In this document: in pieces, positions 15,951 through 23,582 of the stretch | How the letters are laid out: every line of letters begins with the position of its first letter | Numbering within the stretch: position 1 is the first letter of the stretch | Assembly (NCBI GenBank): GCA_017304675.1 | Contig: JAFKLS010000017.1 | Location: 620,001 to 684,000, forward strand | Direction: 5' to 3' | DNA: 64,000 bases | DNA from: Sphingobacteriia bacterium | GTDB taxonomy: Bacteria > Bacteroidota > Bacteroidia > Chitinophagales > Chitinophagaceae | Notes under the pieces: model-generated | What the model was told of the DNA's origin: nothing | The model's database searches: none | Seen by the model: only the letters and a program-made list of their open reading frames with translations | Made by a program: the position numbers and the translations under genes

Positions 15951-18413
15951 ATGGCAATGAAAAAAAATACAATCATTACATTTTTTTCCTTTTGCTGCTT
16001 TTGTTTTTTTCTAAACAAAGGAATTGCTCAAACAGCAGTAAAAATAAACGGGCAGGTATTAGATGCAGGAAACAAACCTATCAGCGCTGCATCGGTGCAT
16101 TTACTGCAGGCAAAAGATTCCATTATAATTAAAACAATGGTTACAAACGATAAAGGCCTGTTTGAATTTTCTTCGGTAAATAACGGAGATTATTTCATTA
16201 CTATAAAAGCACTGGGCTATAAAAATTATTCAGGAAGCTTTATAAAATTGGCAGGTAAAGAAACGGTATTACAACCAATTATGCTTGAAGCCTCGGCAGG
16301 GAATGAACTGAAAGAAGTGATTGTTACGGCTACAAAACCCCTGATAGAACAAAAAATAGACAGAACTGTTGTTAATGTTGATGCCCAGATAACAAATACC
16401 GGAACCAATACACTGGAAGTATTGGAAAAAACACCGGGTATTATGATAGATGAAAATGGGAACATAACATTTAAAGGAAAAACAAATGTGCTTGTTTTGA
16501 TCGATGACAAGCCGACTTATCTGTCTGCTTCAGACTTGGCTGCATACCTTAAATCGCTACCTTCTTCTGCTATAGAAAAAATTGAATTAATGGAAAACCC
16601 GCCTGCAAAATATGATGCAGCAGGCAATGCGGGGGTTATTAATATTCGAACAAAGAAAAATAAAACAAAAGGCTTTAACAGTAACCTTACAGCCAACTAT
16701 AACCAGGGCTTCTATTGGCGATATAATGGAAGCACTAATCTTAATTATCGTTCTGGTAAAACAAATTTGTTTGCCAATATTGCAAGCTATAATTATAAAA
16801 CAAACAGGGAACTGATTATTAACAGGAACTATTTTGATGCGAGCAATAACCCTTTATCTTCTTTCCTGCAACATTCTTATTTTACCAATACAGGCCACAA
16901 CGCAAACCTGAAAGCAGGGATGGATTATTCTCTTTCGCCAAAAACAACAATCGGTTTTGTACTTACAGGAAGCTTGTCAAAGTCAGATCAGTATTTGCCC
17001 AATAACAGCTACCTGTATAATAACACAGCCAAATTAGATTCTTTTTCTGTTGCCAACAATTATGAGAAAAACAGGTTTAATAAGACCGGAATAAATATTA
17101 ATTACAACAAACAAATAGATTCAAACGGAAAAGTGTTGAGCATTGATGCTGATTATGTAAAATATTCGTCTAAAGGAAAACAGATTTTTAACAATAGCAT
17201 GTTTTATCCGGGTGGGGCATTAATAGATACACAAAGCACGTATAATAACCTGCCATCTGTAATAAACATTTATTCGCTTAAAACAGATTTTACCCTGCCT
17301 TTAAAAGGAAAAACAAAACTGGAAGCAGGGTTAAAAACAAGCTATGTTATGGCAGATAATGGCGCATATTATTTCAATATTGTGAATGGATCGGTTATGG
17401 CAGATAACAATAACACCAATCATTTTTTGTATAATGAAAATATAAATGCTGCATATGTTAACTTTAATAAAACGTTTCAACGGATCAGTGTTCAAACCGG
17501 GTTGCGCCTGGAAAATACAAATGGCTTCGGCCATCAGTTAGGAAATACAGCGGTAAATGATTCTTCTTTTCAAAAACATTATAACAGTGTTTTTCCAACG
17601 CTTTATATTTCTTATAAATTAGATACCGCCGGAACAAACCTGTTGAACTTTTCTTTGGGCCGGAGGATAGGAAGACCTTACTATCAGGACCTGAACCCTT
17701 TTGTCTTTTTCGTTAATAAATATTCTTACTTTACAGGCAACCCATACCTGCAGCCACAGTTCAATAACAATTATAAAGTATCGTACCAATATAAAAGTAT
17801 TTTAACTGCATCGCTTGTGTACGATTATGCTACCGATATACAGATTGAAACAATACAACAAAAAGGTGATGTGTTTATTAGCCGTACAGGAAATATTGGA
17901 CAAAGAATATTTATGGGGGTTTCTCTAAATATTTCTTTAAAGCCCTATAAGTGGTGGAATATGAATATCTATAGCGAATTTAATCACAATAACTTCAGCG
18001 GGCAATTATATAACGGGTATATTGATGAACATTCTACCTGGGTGTATGTTAACGGAAGTAACCAGTTTGCTATTGCCAAAAGCTGGAGTGGGGAATTAAG
18101 TTTCTTCTATATTGGCAGCCAAAAAGCATCTCAATTCACTAGGGTGCCAACCGGGCAATTGAATATGGGAATACAAAAAAAGATATGGAACGATAAAGGC
18201 ACGGTTAAATTCAGTGTAAGGGATATTTTTCATTCTTTTAAAGCAGGAGGAGATATTACAAATGTTCCCAATGCCTTTGTTACATTCAATAACATTTTAG
18301 ATACACAAGTGGCTACCATAGCATTTACTTATAATTTCGGTAAACAGTTTGATGTAAAGGCTAGAAAAAATAATTCAACAGAAGATACTGAAGCCAACCG
18401 AATAAAAAATTAA
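15951..18413 (+). CDS. Outer-membrane beta-barrel receptor with carboxypeptidase-regulatory domain (TonB-type)
   Basis: An 820-residue outer-membrane protein. After a signal peptide (MAMKKNTIITFFSFCCFCFF, cleaved near GIAQ) comes a carboxypeptidase-regulatory-like Ig domain (VKINGQVLDAGNKPISAASV, GDYFITIKALGYKNYSGS, about 26-115). A plug domain follows (EQKIDRTVVNVDAQITNTGT, LPSSAIEKIELMENPPAKYD, GNAGVINIRTKK, about 135-240), then a large barrel of the OMP_b-brl_3 kind ending in a Tyr/Phe-rich strand (VATIAFTYNFGKQF). No SusD partner is adjacent. Ligand unknown. It has its own terminators downstream. Confidence 0.9.
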   Translation: MAMKKNTIITFFSFCCFCFFLNKGIAQTAVKINGQVLDAGNKPISAASVHLLQAKDSIIIKTMVTNDKGLFEFSSVNNGDYFITIKALGYKNYSGSFIKLAGKETVLQPIMLEASAGNELKEVIVTATKPLIEQKIDRTVVNVDAQITNTGTNTLEVLEKTPGIMIDENGNITFKGKTNVLVLIDDKPTYLSASDLAAYLKSLPSSAIEKIELMENPPAKYDAAGNAGVINIRTKKNKTKGFNSNLTANYNQGFYWRYNGSTNLNYRSGKTNLFANIASYNYKTNRELIINRNYFDASNNPLSSFLQHSYFTNTGHNANLKAGMDYSLSPKTTIGFVLTGSLSKSDQYLPNNSYLYNNTAKLDSFSVANNYEKNRFNKTGININYNKQIDSNGKVLSIDADYVKYSSKGKQIFNNSMFYPGGALIDTQSTYNNLPSVINIYSLKTDFTLPLKGKTKLEAGLKTSYVMADNGAYYFNIVNGSVMADNNNTNHFLYNENINAAYVNFNKTFQRISVQTGLRLENTNGFGHQLGNTAVNDSSFQKHYNSVFPTLYISYKLDTAGTNLLNFSLGRRIGRPYYQDLNPFVFFVNKYSYFTGNPYLQPQFNNNYKVSYQYKSILTASLVYDYATDIQIETIQQKGDVFISRTGNIGQRIFMGVSLNISLKPYKWWNMNIYSEFNHNNFSGQLYNGYIDEHSTWVYVNGSNQFAIAKSWSGELSFFYIGSQKASQFTRVPTGQLNMGIQKKIWNDKGTVKFSVRDIFHSFKAGGDITNVPNAFVTFNNILDTQVATIAFTYNFGKQFDVKARKNNSTEDTEANRIKN

Positions 18414-18463
18414 TATAATGTTTATTTAATATAAAAGAGGTAGCACAAACATATATTACCTAT

Positions 18464-18486
18464 AGGTTGCCATTGGCAACCTTTTT
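18464..18486 (+). terminator. Rho-independent terminator of the outer-membrane receptor gene
   Basis: Stem AGGTTGC / GCAACCT, loop CATTG, followed at once by a T-run. It lies 50 bases after the stop codon. Confidence 0.85.
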
Positions 18487-18529
18487 CATTAAGCATATAT
18501 CCAATGCAGTTTAAAAACAAATTATTGCC

Positions 18530-18560
18530 GGCCATTTTACTACAAGAAAAAATGGCCTTT
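18530..18560 (+). terminator. Second hairpin terminator
   Basis: Stem GGCCATTTT / AAAATGGCC with a 10-base loop and a following TTT. It backs up the terminator at 18464. Confidence 0.65.
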
Positions 18561-18817
18561 TACAGTTTGTTCTTTTTTAGAAAAAATATTTAAAAAATTT
18601 TTAATTAATTAAAAAAATAGAACCACACATGTAAAATACAGTTACATGAAACAATAGAACATACGTAGCGTTTAGAGGGAAATAGTAAAGGTAATCTAAA
18701 ATAAATCTAATTAATAATTGTGTAATTAAATGGGGGTTTTTCCTATTTTTTTTATTAATAATTGTTGTTACTTGTATATAAATAAGTGATGAACATTCTT
18801 TCTTAAAACCCCTATTA

Positions 18818-19441
18818 ATGAAAACTCCTATAAACGTTGTTGTTTGTGATGATCATGCGTTGTTTAGAAAGAGCGTAACCGGCTTATTAAATACATTTGA
18901 AAGAATCACTTGTATTTCTGATGTGGCTAATGGAAAAGAATTGATTACTGAAATGCATGGCGGGTTATCTCCTTCGGTTGTATTGATGGATATTAAGATG
19001 CCGGTGATGAATGGATATGAAACAGCATATTATTTAAAGGAAAATTTTCCGGCTGTAAAAATACTGGCTATGTCTATTTACGATAATGATTATGCAATTG
19101 AAGAAATTTTAGCATGTGGTGCCGATGCCTTTGTTTCTAAAGATGCTGATCCGAATGATGTGTATGATGCCATTATTGGATTGCATGACAAAGGGCGTTA
19201 TATGACCAAATGGATGAAACAAAATAAAAAAAGATTATTGGGTCTTCAACGACTTACACCAAGAGAAAGGGAATTGCTGTCTCTGTTTTGTTCGGAAAAA
19301 AGCTATGCTGAAATATCACAAACCCTACATATAAGTTTAAAAACCGTAGACCGGTACAGGGATGAGGTATTTAAAAAAATGAAAGTAAAATCAAGATTAA
19401 ACCTGGTTCTTTTTGCTATCCAAAACGGGATTGTGGTGTAG
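18818..19441 (+). CDS. NarL/LuxR-type response regulator
   Basis: A 207-residue two-component regulator. The receiver domain (1-125) has acidic residues in NVVVCDDHALFRKSV, the phosphorylated Asp in VVLMDIKMPVMNGYE (D53 by count of this segment), and Lys in AFVSKDADP. The C-terminal LuxR helix-turn-helix (LTPRERELLSLFCSEKSYAE, then ISLKTVDRYRDEVFKKMKV) binds DNA. No histidine kinase lies nearby, so it is an orphan here. A terminator follows at 19493. Confidence 0.92.
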   Translation: MKTPINVVVCDDHALFRKSVTGLLNTFERITCISDVANGKELITEMHGGLSPSVVLMDIKMPVMNGYETAYYLKENFPAVKILAMSIYDNDYAIEEILACGADAFVSKDADPNDVYDAIIGLHDKGRYMTKWMKQNKKRLLGLQRLTPRERELLSLFCSEKSYAEISQTLHISLKTVDRYRDEVFKKMKVKSRLNLVLFAIQNGIVV

Positions 19442-19492
19442 TAGATATCCGGATCATGAGCATAGCAGTGGGGGATTGAGGGGTGTGAAAAA

Positions 19493-19512
19493 GGAGCAAA
19501 TTTATTTGCTCC
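19493..19512 (+). terminator. Hairpin terminator after the response regulator
   Basis: GGAGCAAAT / ATTTGCTCC, a 9-bp stem with a TT loop. The following bases are T-rich but not a clean U-tract. Confidence 0.65.
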
Positions 19513-20012
19513 TTGCTTATTTAATACAACGGCAGAAAGCTTTATAAACAGTTATTTTAAGAGCCACAACTTATACGTCCATCCTGCATATTGCAGGCCG
19601 GCCCGTTTTCAATCCCTTTTTCCGTAGCAACTTTGTGTTGTTGATTCAAACAAGAACTTTAACACTAATTAAAATGGAAAAGAAAACATTACCCGCATAT
19701 TAAAAAGTGGCATAATGGCTGCACCAATTGTTTTAATTGGTACAACAGGCATAAACATTCTAACACCAAAATAACTGAAATTAAAGGCAGCCATGCGGTG
19801 CACATACATTTCATAACCGGCTAAGGTAGCCGCCGTAATTATTGAAGCAGCCAAAAGCATACAAGCGAGTAAATGATCTATAAGAAACGTATAAGCCCTG
19901 GCATTACTATAATTGATGGGGCTTTTTCGTGCAAAAATTGTTGGGTTAAGTTTTATAACAGGAGATACCTCTTATATTGATAGTATCTTCATTATCTCTA
20001 AATCATACACTA
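19513..20012 (+). other. Intergenic region with a possible decayed small gene
   Basis: No intact gene is convincing in these 500 bases. An ATG at 19674 has a gene-like leader, but its frame stops after nine codons. Removing one base would join it to MAAPIVLIGTTGINILTPK, which stops at once. Downstream the same frame continues with stops (KLKAAMRCTYIS, then KVAAVIIEAAKSIQASK). This looks like a small decayed frame, but the call is weak. A short inverted repeat (CCAATTG...CAATTGG type, near 19727-19743) lies inside it. Confidence 0.3.
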
Positions 20013-20576
20013 ATGGCAACAAGCAATTTTAAAATAAGCATTCATATGGTTTTAAGCCTGGATGGTTTTATTGCTAAAAAGAATAACAGTGTTGACTGGT
20101 TTGAAACGGTTGACCATTATGAGAACGGCGTGGAGATAACTGAGGAAGATAAAATGGCATTTCTTAAAACAATAGACTGTTATGTTATGGGGGCACGAAC
20201 ATATGAGCATGCTCTTAAACTTGCTGATACTTATGGTTGGGCTTATGGCAATACGCCTACGATTGTATTAACTCATAAGGAGATGCCGGTATATAGCCGG
20301 CACGTGGAATTTTTTTCAGGCACCCTGCATGAACTTATAGAGGAAAAATTAAAGCCTCATTTTGGCAATATTTGGGTAGTGGGGGGTGCATCGCTTGCAA
20401 AAGCGTTTATCAGTTCAAAACAGGCAAACGAAATACGCGTGTCGATATTGCCGGTTATATTAGGCGATGGTATTCGTTTTATTGAAAATATGGCACAGGA
20501 GCAGGCTTTACATTTAAAGAATGTGGTGCCGTATAAAAGCGGTATGGTAGAGCTTTGTTATGAAGTAAAACAATGA
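20013..20576 (+). CDS. Dihydrofolate reductase-like (RibD C-terminal domain) protein
   Basis: A 187-residue protein from the ATG at 20013; the frame extends upstream to a TTG, but that extension is not conserved-looking. It has the DHFR/RibD-C fold: ISIHMVLSLDGFIAKKNNSV (first strand and substrate loop), VDWFETVD, TIDCYVMGARTYEHALKL, NIWVVGGASLAKAFISS (NADPH-binding Gly-Gly) and EIRVSILPVILGDGIRFI. Such YyaP/YwjB-like proteins are NADPH-binding reductases with unknown substrate. They do not usually replace folA. It is probably monocistronic. Confidence 0.88.
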   Translation: MATSNFKISIHMVLSLDGFIAKKNNSVDWFETVDHYENGVEITEEDKMAFLKTIDCYVMGARTYEHALKLADTYGWAYGNTPTIVLTHKEMPVYSRHVEFFSGTLHELIEEKLKPHFGNIWVVGGASLAKAFISSKQANEIRVSILPVILGDGIRFIENMAQEQALHLKNVVPYKSGMVELCYEVKQ

Positions 20577-20748
20577 TGTTGGAAGTTTAGTAATTAAAAA
20601 TTGTTGCAGCACACAAAAGGTAGAAATATTGCCAGAATTCAGAAATCACTACTGGGGGGCTATAATCATTTTTTAATCTGATGCATATTTAAATTCCTTA
20701 ATTTCCAAAAACAAGAAATGTTATAAGTTAAAAACATGGCGCTCGTTT

Positions 20749-21309
20749 ATGGCATTAAAAAAACAGGATATTGAAATATGGGTAGAAGAATATGCTGGTA
20801 TATTACTTTCGTATACCCTTGCAAGAACGGAAAATAATGCAACTGCAGAAGACCTGGTTCAGGAAACTTTTATAAGTGCCTGGAAAAACAGAGATGAATT
20901 TAAAGAAACAGCATCAGTAAAAACATGGTTGTTTACTATTTGCAAAAACAAGATTATAGATTACTACCGAAAAAAAGCAAGGTCTCCTATTCAGTTTGCA
21001 GAAGCAGGCTCTTCTGATCTTTTTTTTGATGATAAAGAGCATTGGCAAAAAGAAGAGGGGCCCAAGAACTGGCCAAACCGCTTTACTATGCCCACTGAAC
21101 AAAAAGAGTTCAATCATATAATAGGATATTGCAAAAAGAAGCTGCAAGAGATGCAGCAAAGGGTTTTTGTACTCAAATACCTTGAAGATTTGGAAACAGA
21201 AGAAATTTGTAAGCTATTAAACATTAGTACGTCTAACTACTGGGTACTAATACATAGGGCAAAGCTCCAAATAAGAGCCTGCCTTGAGAAAAACTGGATT
21301 AAACTGTAA
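20749..21309 (+). CDS. ECF-type RNA polymerase sigma factor of the RiPP cluster
   Basis: A 186-residue sigma factor. Region 2: YTLARTENNATAEDLVQETF, ISAWKNRDEFKETASVKTWL, FTICKNKIIDYYRKKARSP. Region 4: MQQRVFVLKYLEDLETEEIC and LNISTSNYWVLIHRAKLQIR. Between them a longer linker has acidic and aromatic residues (FFDDKEHWQKEEGPKNWP). It is followed after 1 bp by a mini anti-sigma gene and then by the Cys-rich peptide and its maturases. By analogy with metal-stress ECF factors that drive bufferin operons, it is the likely regulator of this cluster (inference). Confidence 0.9.
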   Translation: MALKKQDIEIWVEEYAGILLSYTLARTENNATAEDLVQETFISAWKNRDEFKETASVKTWLFTICKNKIIDYYRKKARSPIQFAEAGSSDLFFDDKEHWQKEEGPKNWPNRFTMPTEQKEFNHIIGYCKKKLQEMQQRVFVLKYLEDLETEEICKLLNISTSNYWVLIHRAKLQIRACLEKNWIKL

Positions 21310-21310
21310 A

Positions 21311-21556
21311 ATGACAAAAAGAATAAAAATTTCGTGCAAAAAAGCCACTTTGCTTATTCTTAAAAAAGAGCAGCATGCTATTTCTTTTAAGGAGAATATT
21401 CAACTGTTCATACACCTGTTAATTTGCGATTTTTGTAGCATTTTTAAAAAACAAAGCAAACTTATCAACGAGAAAATGACTGATATTCATACGCAGCATC
21501 CTGTAAATGTTACCGAAACATTTAAGCAAAAAATACTTTCCTCTATAACAGAATAA
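21311..21556 (+). CDS. Mini zinc-finger-like anti-sigma protein
   Basis: An 81-residue cytoplasmic protein from the ATG at 21311. The pattern ISCKKATLLILKKEQHAISF, followed by IQLFIHLLICDFCSIFKKQS, matches small zf-HC2-like anti-sigma factors, with Cys-Lys-Lys-Ala at the start and the H-x3-C-x2-C motif (HLLICDFC). It has no membrane helix, so it would be a soluble, possibly metal- or redox-sensing regulator. The 1-bp gap from the sigma gene supports direct pairing. Confidence 0.8.
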   Translation: MTKRIKISCKKATLLILKKEQHAISFKENIQLFIHLLICDFCSIFKKQSKLINEKMTDIHTQHPVNVTETFKQKILSSITE

Positions 21557-21583
21557 AAATAAAACCGCGTAAAAAAAATTTGC

Positions 21584-21617
21584 AAACCTTGTAAGGTTTA
21601 AACAAATGCTGCGTCTA
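21584..21617 (+). promoter_or_regulatory. Palindromic site and ECF-like -10 upstream of the peptide gene
   Basis: AAACCTTGTAAGGTTT (21584-21599) is a perfect inverted repeat of 7-bp arms with a GT centre. CGTCTA at 21612-21617, a typical ECF -10 core, follows, 29 bases before the precursor ATG. The spacing from the AACC element to CGTC is longer than the usual ECF distance, so the exact promoter is uncertain. Confidence 0.45.
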
Positions 21618-21645
21618 CAGCATTAAATCATCAAAACCACAAAGT

Positions 21646-21948
21646 ATGCAAACAAAAAAAATCGCTAAAACGGCACTTGTTGCTGGTTCTATTATTGCAG
21701 GTTCTGTACTTGCATCGTCTGCTAACGCATCTTCATTTAGTTTCCGCAGTTTAGGTAATGGCGCTTCGGTGAGAACCACCTTAAACGGTAATGGTTCCTC
21801 TATGAATTTAGACCTGGCTTGTGGTGCCAAAAAAGGGAAAGACAGCACCTGCGGCGCAAAAAAAGACACTACTGCAAGCAAAACAAAAGACGGTAAATGC
21901 GGAGAAGGAAAATGTGGCGGTACAAAAAAGAAAAAAGGAAAAAATTAA
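21646..21948 (+). CDS. HvfA/bufferin-like RiPP precursor peptide (putative copper-binding)
   Basis: A 100-residue peptide. The first 30 residues are a Sec signal peptide (MQTKKIAKTALVAGSIIAGS, then VLASSANA) that doubles as leader, as in bufferin/HvfA precursors. The core has four Cys, each followed by Gly: C59 (ACGAKK), C69 (TCGAKK), C85 and C90 (GKCGEGKCGG). EGKCG is the motif modified in HvfA of Haemophilus, where Cys become oxazolone-thioamides that bind copper. The tail is Lys-rich. The neighbouring MNIO maturase, DUF2063 partner and DoxX protein support the assignment. Modification and metal are inferred. The layout of two CGAKK units plus one KCGEGKCGG unit differs from the proteobacterial form. 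Confidence 0.82.
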   Translation: MQTKKIAKTALVAGSIIAGSVLASSANASSFSFRSLGNGASVRTTLNGNGSSMNLDLACGAKKGKDSTCGAKKDTTASKTKDGKCGEGKCGGTKKKKGKN

Positions 21949-21963
21949 TTCCCCACATTATGG

Positions 21964-21990
21964 CTGCAGGCTATGTTAAATAGCCTGCAG
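21964..21990 (+). promoter_or_regulatory. Intercistronic hairpin between precursor and maturase genes
   Basis: Perfect 11-bp stem CTGCAGGCTAT / ATAGCCTGCAG with a GTTAA loop, in the 59-base gap between the precursor stop and the DUF692 start. A run of six T lies about 11 bases downstream. It may act as a partial terminator or an mRNA 3'-end stabiliser, so that far more precursor than enzyme is made. Confidence 0.65.
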
Positions 21991-22007
21991 TATCTCAAAA
22001 CTTTTTT

Positions 22008-22841
22008 ATGGAATATACCGGAATTGGCTTCCGGAAAGATTTTGCTACATCTTTTCTGGAAGAAAAAAACCTTCAGCCAGCGTTTATTGAAGTGGCTCCC
22101 GAAAATTGGATGGGTATTGGCGGTTACTGGAAAAAAATATTTAAACAAGTAACAGAAGTGCTGCCGTTAACCTTACACGGATTGTCTTTATCAATTGGCA
22201 GTGATGATGAATTGGATTGGGATTTTTTAAAAACATTAAAATCCTTTATCAAAGAATACAATGTTCAGGTATACTCAGAGCACATTAGTTTTTCAAAGTG
22301 CAATAATGCACATTTGTATGATCTGTTGCCTGTTCCATTTCGTTATGAGGCTGTAAAAAGAATTGCCACCAAAACAAGGCAGGTACAGGATTTTCTGGAA
22401 ATGCCGCTGGTGTTGGAAATTGTATCTTATTACACCCCAATAGCTGCAGAAATGGAAGAACACGAGTTTATAAATGCCATTGTAGAAAATTCTGGCTGTG
22501 AACTGCTACTTGATGTTAATAATATCTATGTTAACAGCTTCAACCATCATTACAACCCTTATGCTTTTATTGAAAAACTGCAACTGGATAAAGTGAATTA
22601 TATACATATGGCAGGGCATGAGAAAGTAGCCGACGACCTGATTATTGATACACACGGACAGCCAATAATAGATCCTGTATATAACCTGTTTGAACATACA
22701 GTACAAAAATTATCAAAACCTGTAAAAGTTTTGCTGGAGAGAGATTTTAATATTCCTGAACTGAACGAGTTACAAACAGAATTAACCAGATTAGAAAATA
22801 TCTGTACCAAACATTGGAATTATGCCACAACCCACGCTTAA
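22008..22841 (+). CDS. hvfB: DUF692 multinuclear non-heme iron oxidase (HvfB/BufB-type RiPP maturase)
   Basis: A 277-residue TIM-barrel enzyme of the DUF692/MNIO family, which uses two or three iron ions and O2 to rewrite Cys in RiPP precursors. Putative metal-ligand segments are visible in order: LTLHGLSLSIG (H57), YSEHISF (E91, H92), LVLEIVSYY (E137), LLLDVNNIYVNSFNHH (D169, N172), YIHMAGHE (H200, H204), IDTHGQPI (D215, H216) and LLERDFNIP (E244). All expected acidic and His positions appear intact. Its gene follows the Cys-Gly precursor by 59 bp and overlaps the DUF2063 gene by 20 bp. Likely reaction: Cys to oxazolone-thioamide or another thiol-based heterocycle (inference from HvfB). Confidence 0.92.
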   Translation: MEYTGIGFRKDFATSFLEEKNLQPAFIEVAPENWMGIGGYWKKIFKQVTEVLPLTLHGLSLSIGSDDELDWDFLKTLKSFIKEYNVQVYSEHISFSKCNNAHLYDLLPVPFRYEAVKRIATKTRQVQDFLEMPLVLEIVSYYTPIAAEMEEHEFINAIVENSGCELLLDVNNIYVNSFNHHYNPYAFIEKLQLDKVNYIHMAGHEKVADDLIIDTHGQPIIDPVYNLFEHTVQKLSKPVKVLLERDFNIPELNELQTELTRLENICTKHWNYATTHA

Positions 22842-23577
22842 AGCATTTGCCGAAGAAAAAAAACTGGCTGATTATTGCAGAACCGGTACTTATACGCGAA
22901 TACAAGGAATTGTACCGGGCCGGGTTCAATATTATAAATCTCTTGTTTGGAATGTTATTGATGACAGCCTGGCTACGGCCTTTCCGCTTACCAAACAATT
23001 ATTAACACAGAAAGAATGGGACGATTGTGTGCGCCTTTTTTTTAGTACACATTATTGCAATGCCTATCAGGTATGGAAAATGCCATATGAGTTTTATACT
23101 TTTCTTGCAAGAGAACCTCATGTATTAAAAGAAAAGTATCCTTTTTTAATCAGCTTATTACAATTCGAGTGGAAAGAGATAGAAATGTTTATGATGGAAG
23201 ATCGGCCAGCTCTTGAATATACAAATCAAGGACATTTATTGATAGACGCATTGGTGCTTAACCCTGAGTTAGAGATTATCAGGCTGGATTATCCTGTACA
23301 TATTAAACAACCATCAGACATTCTTGAAAATGATAAGGCAGAGTATTATGTATTAATTTTTCGTAAGCCGGATACATCGGATATTGAATTTGTAGAACTA
23401 TCTCCCATTTTCGTTTGGTTAATAGAAAATATTATACACAACCAACATAGTGCATATAGGCTGGCGCAGGAGGCTGCAAATCTTTTTGGGTATTCGCAGG
23501 AAGATCTTATACATCATTTTACAATATTTCTTAGCCAAATGCAAAAACAAAAATTAATACTGGGCTTTAAAAAATAA
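22822..23577 (+). CDS. hvfC: DUF2063-type RiPP maturation partner (HvfC/BufC-like)
   Basis: A 251-residue protein that starts inside the maturase gene (20-bp overlap), implying translational coupling. The N-terminal half is the DUF2063 DNA-binding-like helical fold (RIQGIVPGRVQYYKSLVWNV, DDSLATAFPLTKQLLTQKEW, VWKMPYEFYTFLAREP). The C-terminal half (SLLQFEWKEIEMFMMED, YYVLIFRKPDTSDIEFVELS) resembles the RRE-like peptide-binding part of BufC. It probably recognises the leader of the precursor and presents it to the maturase. There are no catalytic residues. Confidence 0.88.
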   Translation: MPQPTLKAFAEEKKLADYCRTGTYTRIQGIVPGRVQYYKSLVWNVIDDSLATAFPLTKQLLTQKEWDDCVRLFFSTHYCNAYQVWKMPYEFYTFLAREPHVLKEKYPFLISLLQFEWKEIEMFMMEDRPALEYTNQGHLLIDALVLNPELEIIRLDYPVHIKQPSDILENDKAEYYVLIFRKPDTSDIEFVELSPIFVWLIENIIHNQHSAYRLAQEAANLFGYSQEDLIHHFTIFLSQMQKQKLILGFKK

Positions 23578-23582
23578 TTTAT

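Larger units (their letters stand above)
18414..18817. other. Long AT-rich intergenic region
   Basis: This 404-base gap holds two terminator hairpins (18464-18486 and 18530-18560). The rest is very AT-rich, with runs of A and T around 18590-18620 and a T-run at 18747-18760. I see no open frame, RNA gene or clear promoter here, although the promoter for the response regulator must lie in its last 150 bases. Confidence 0.6.
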
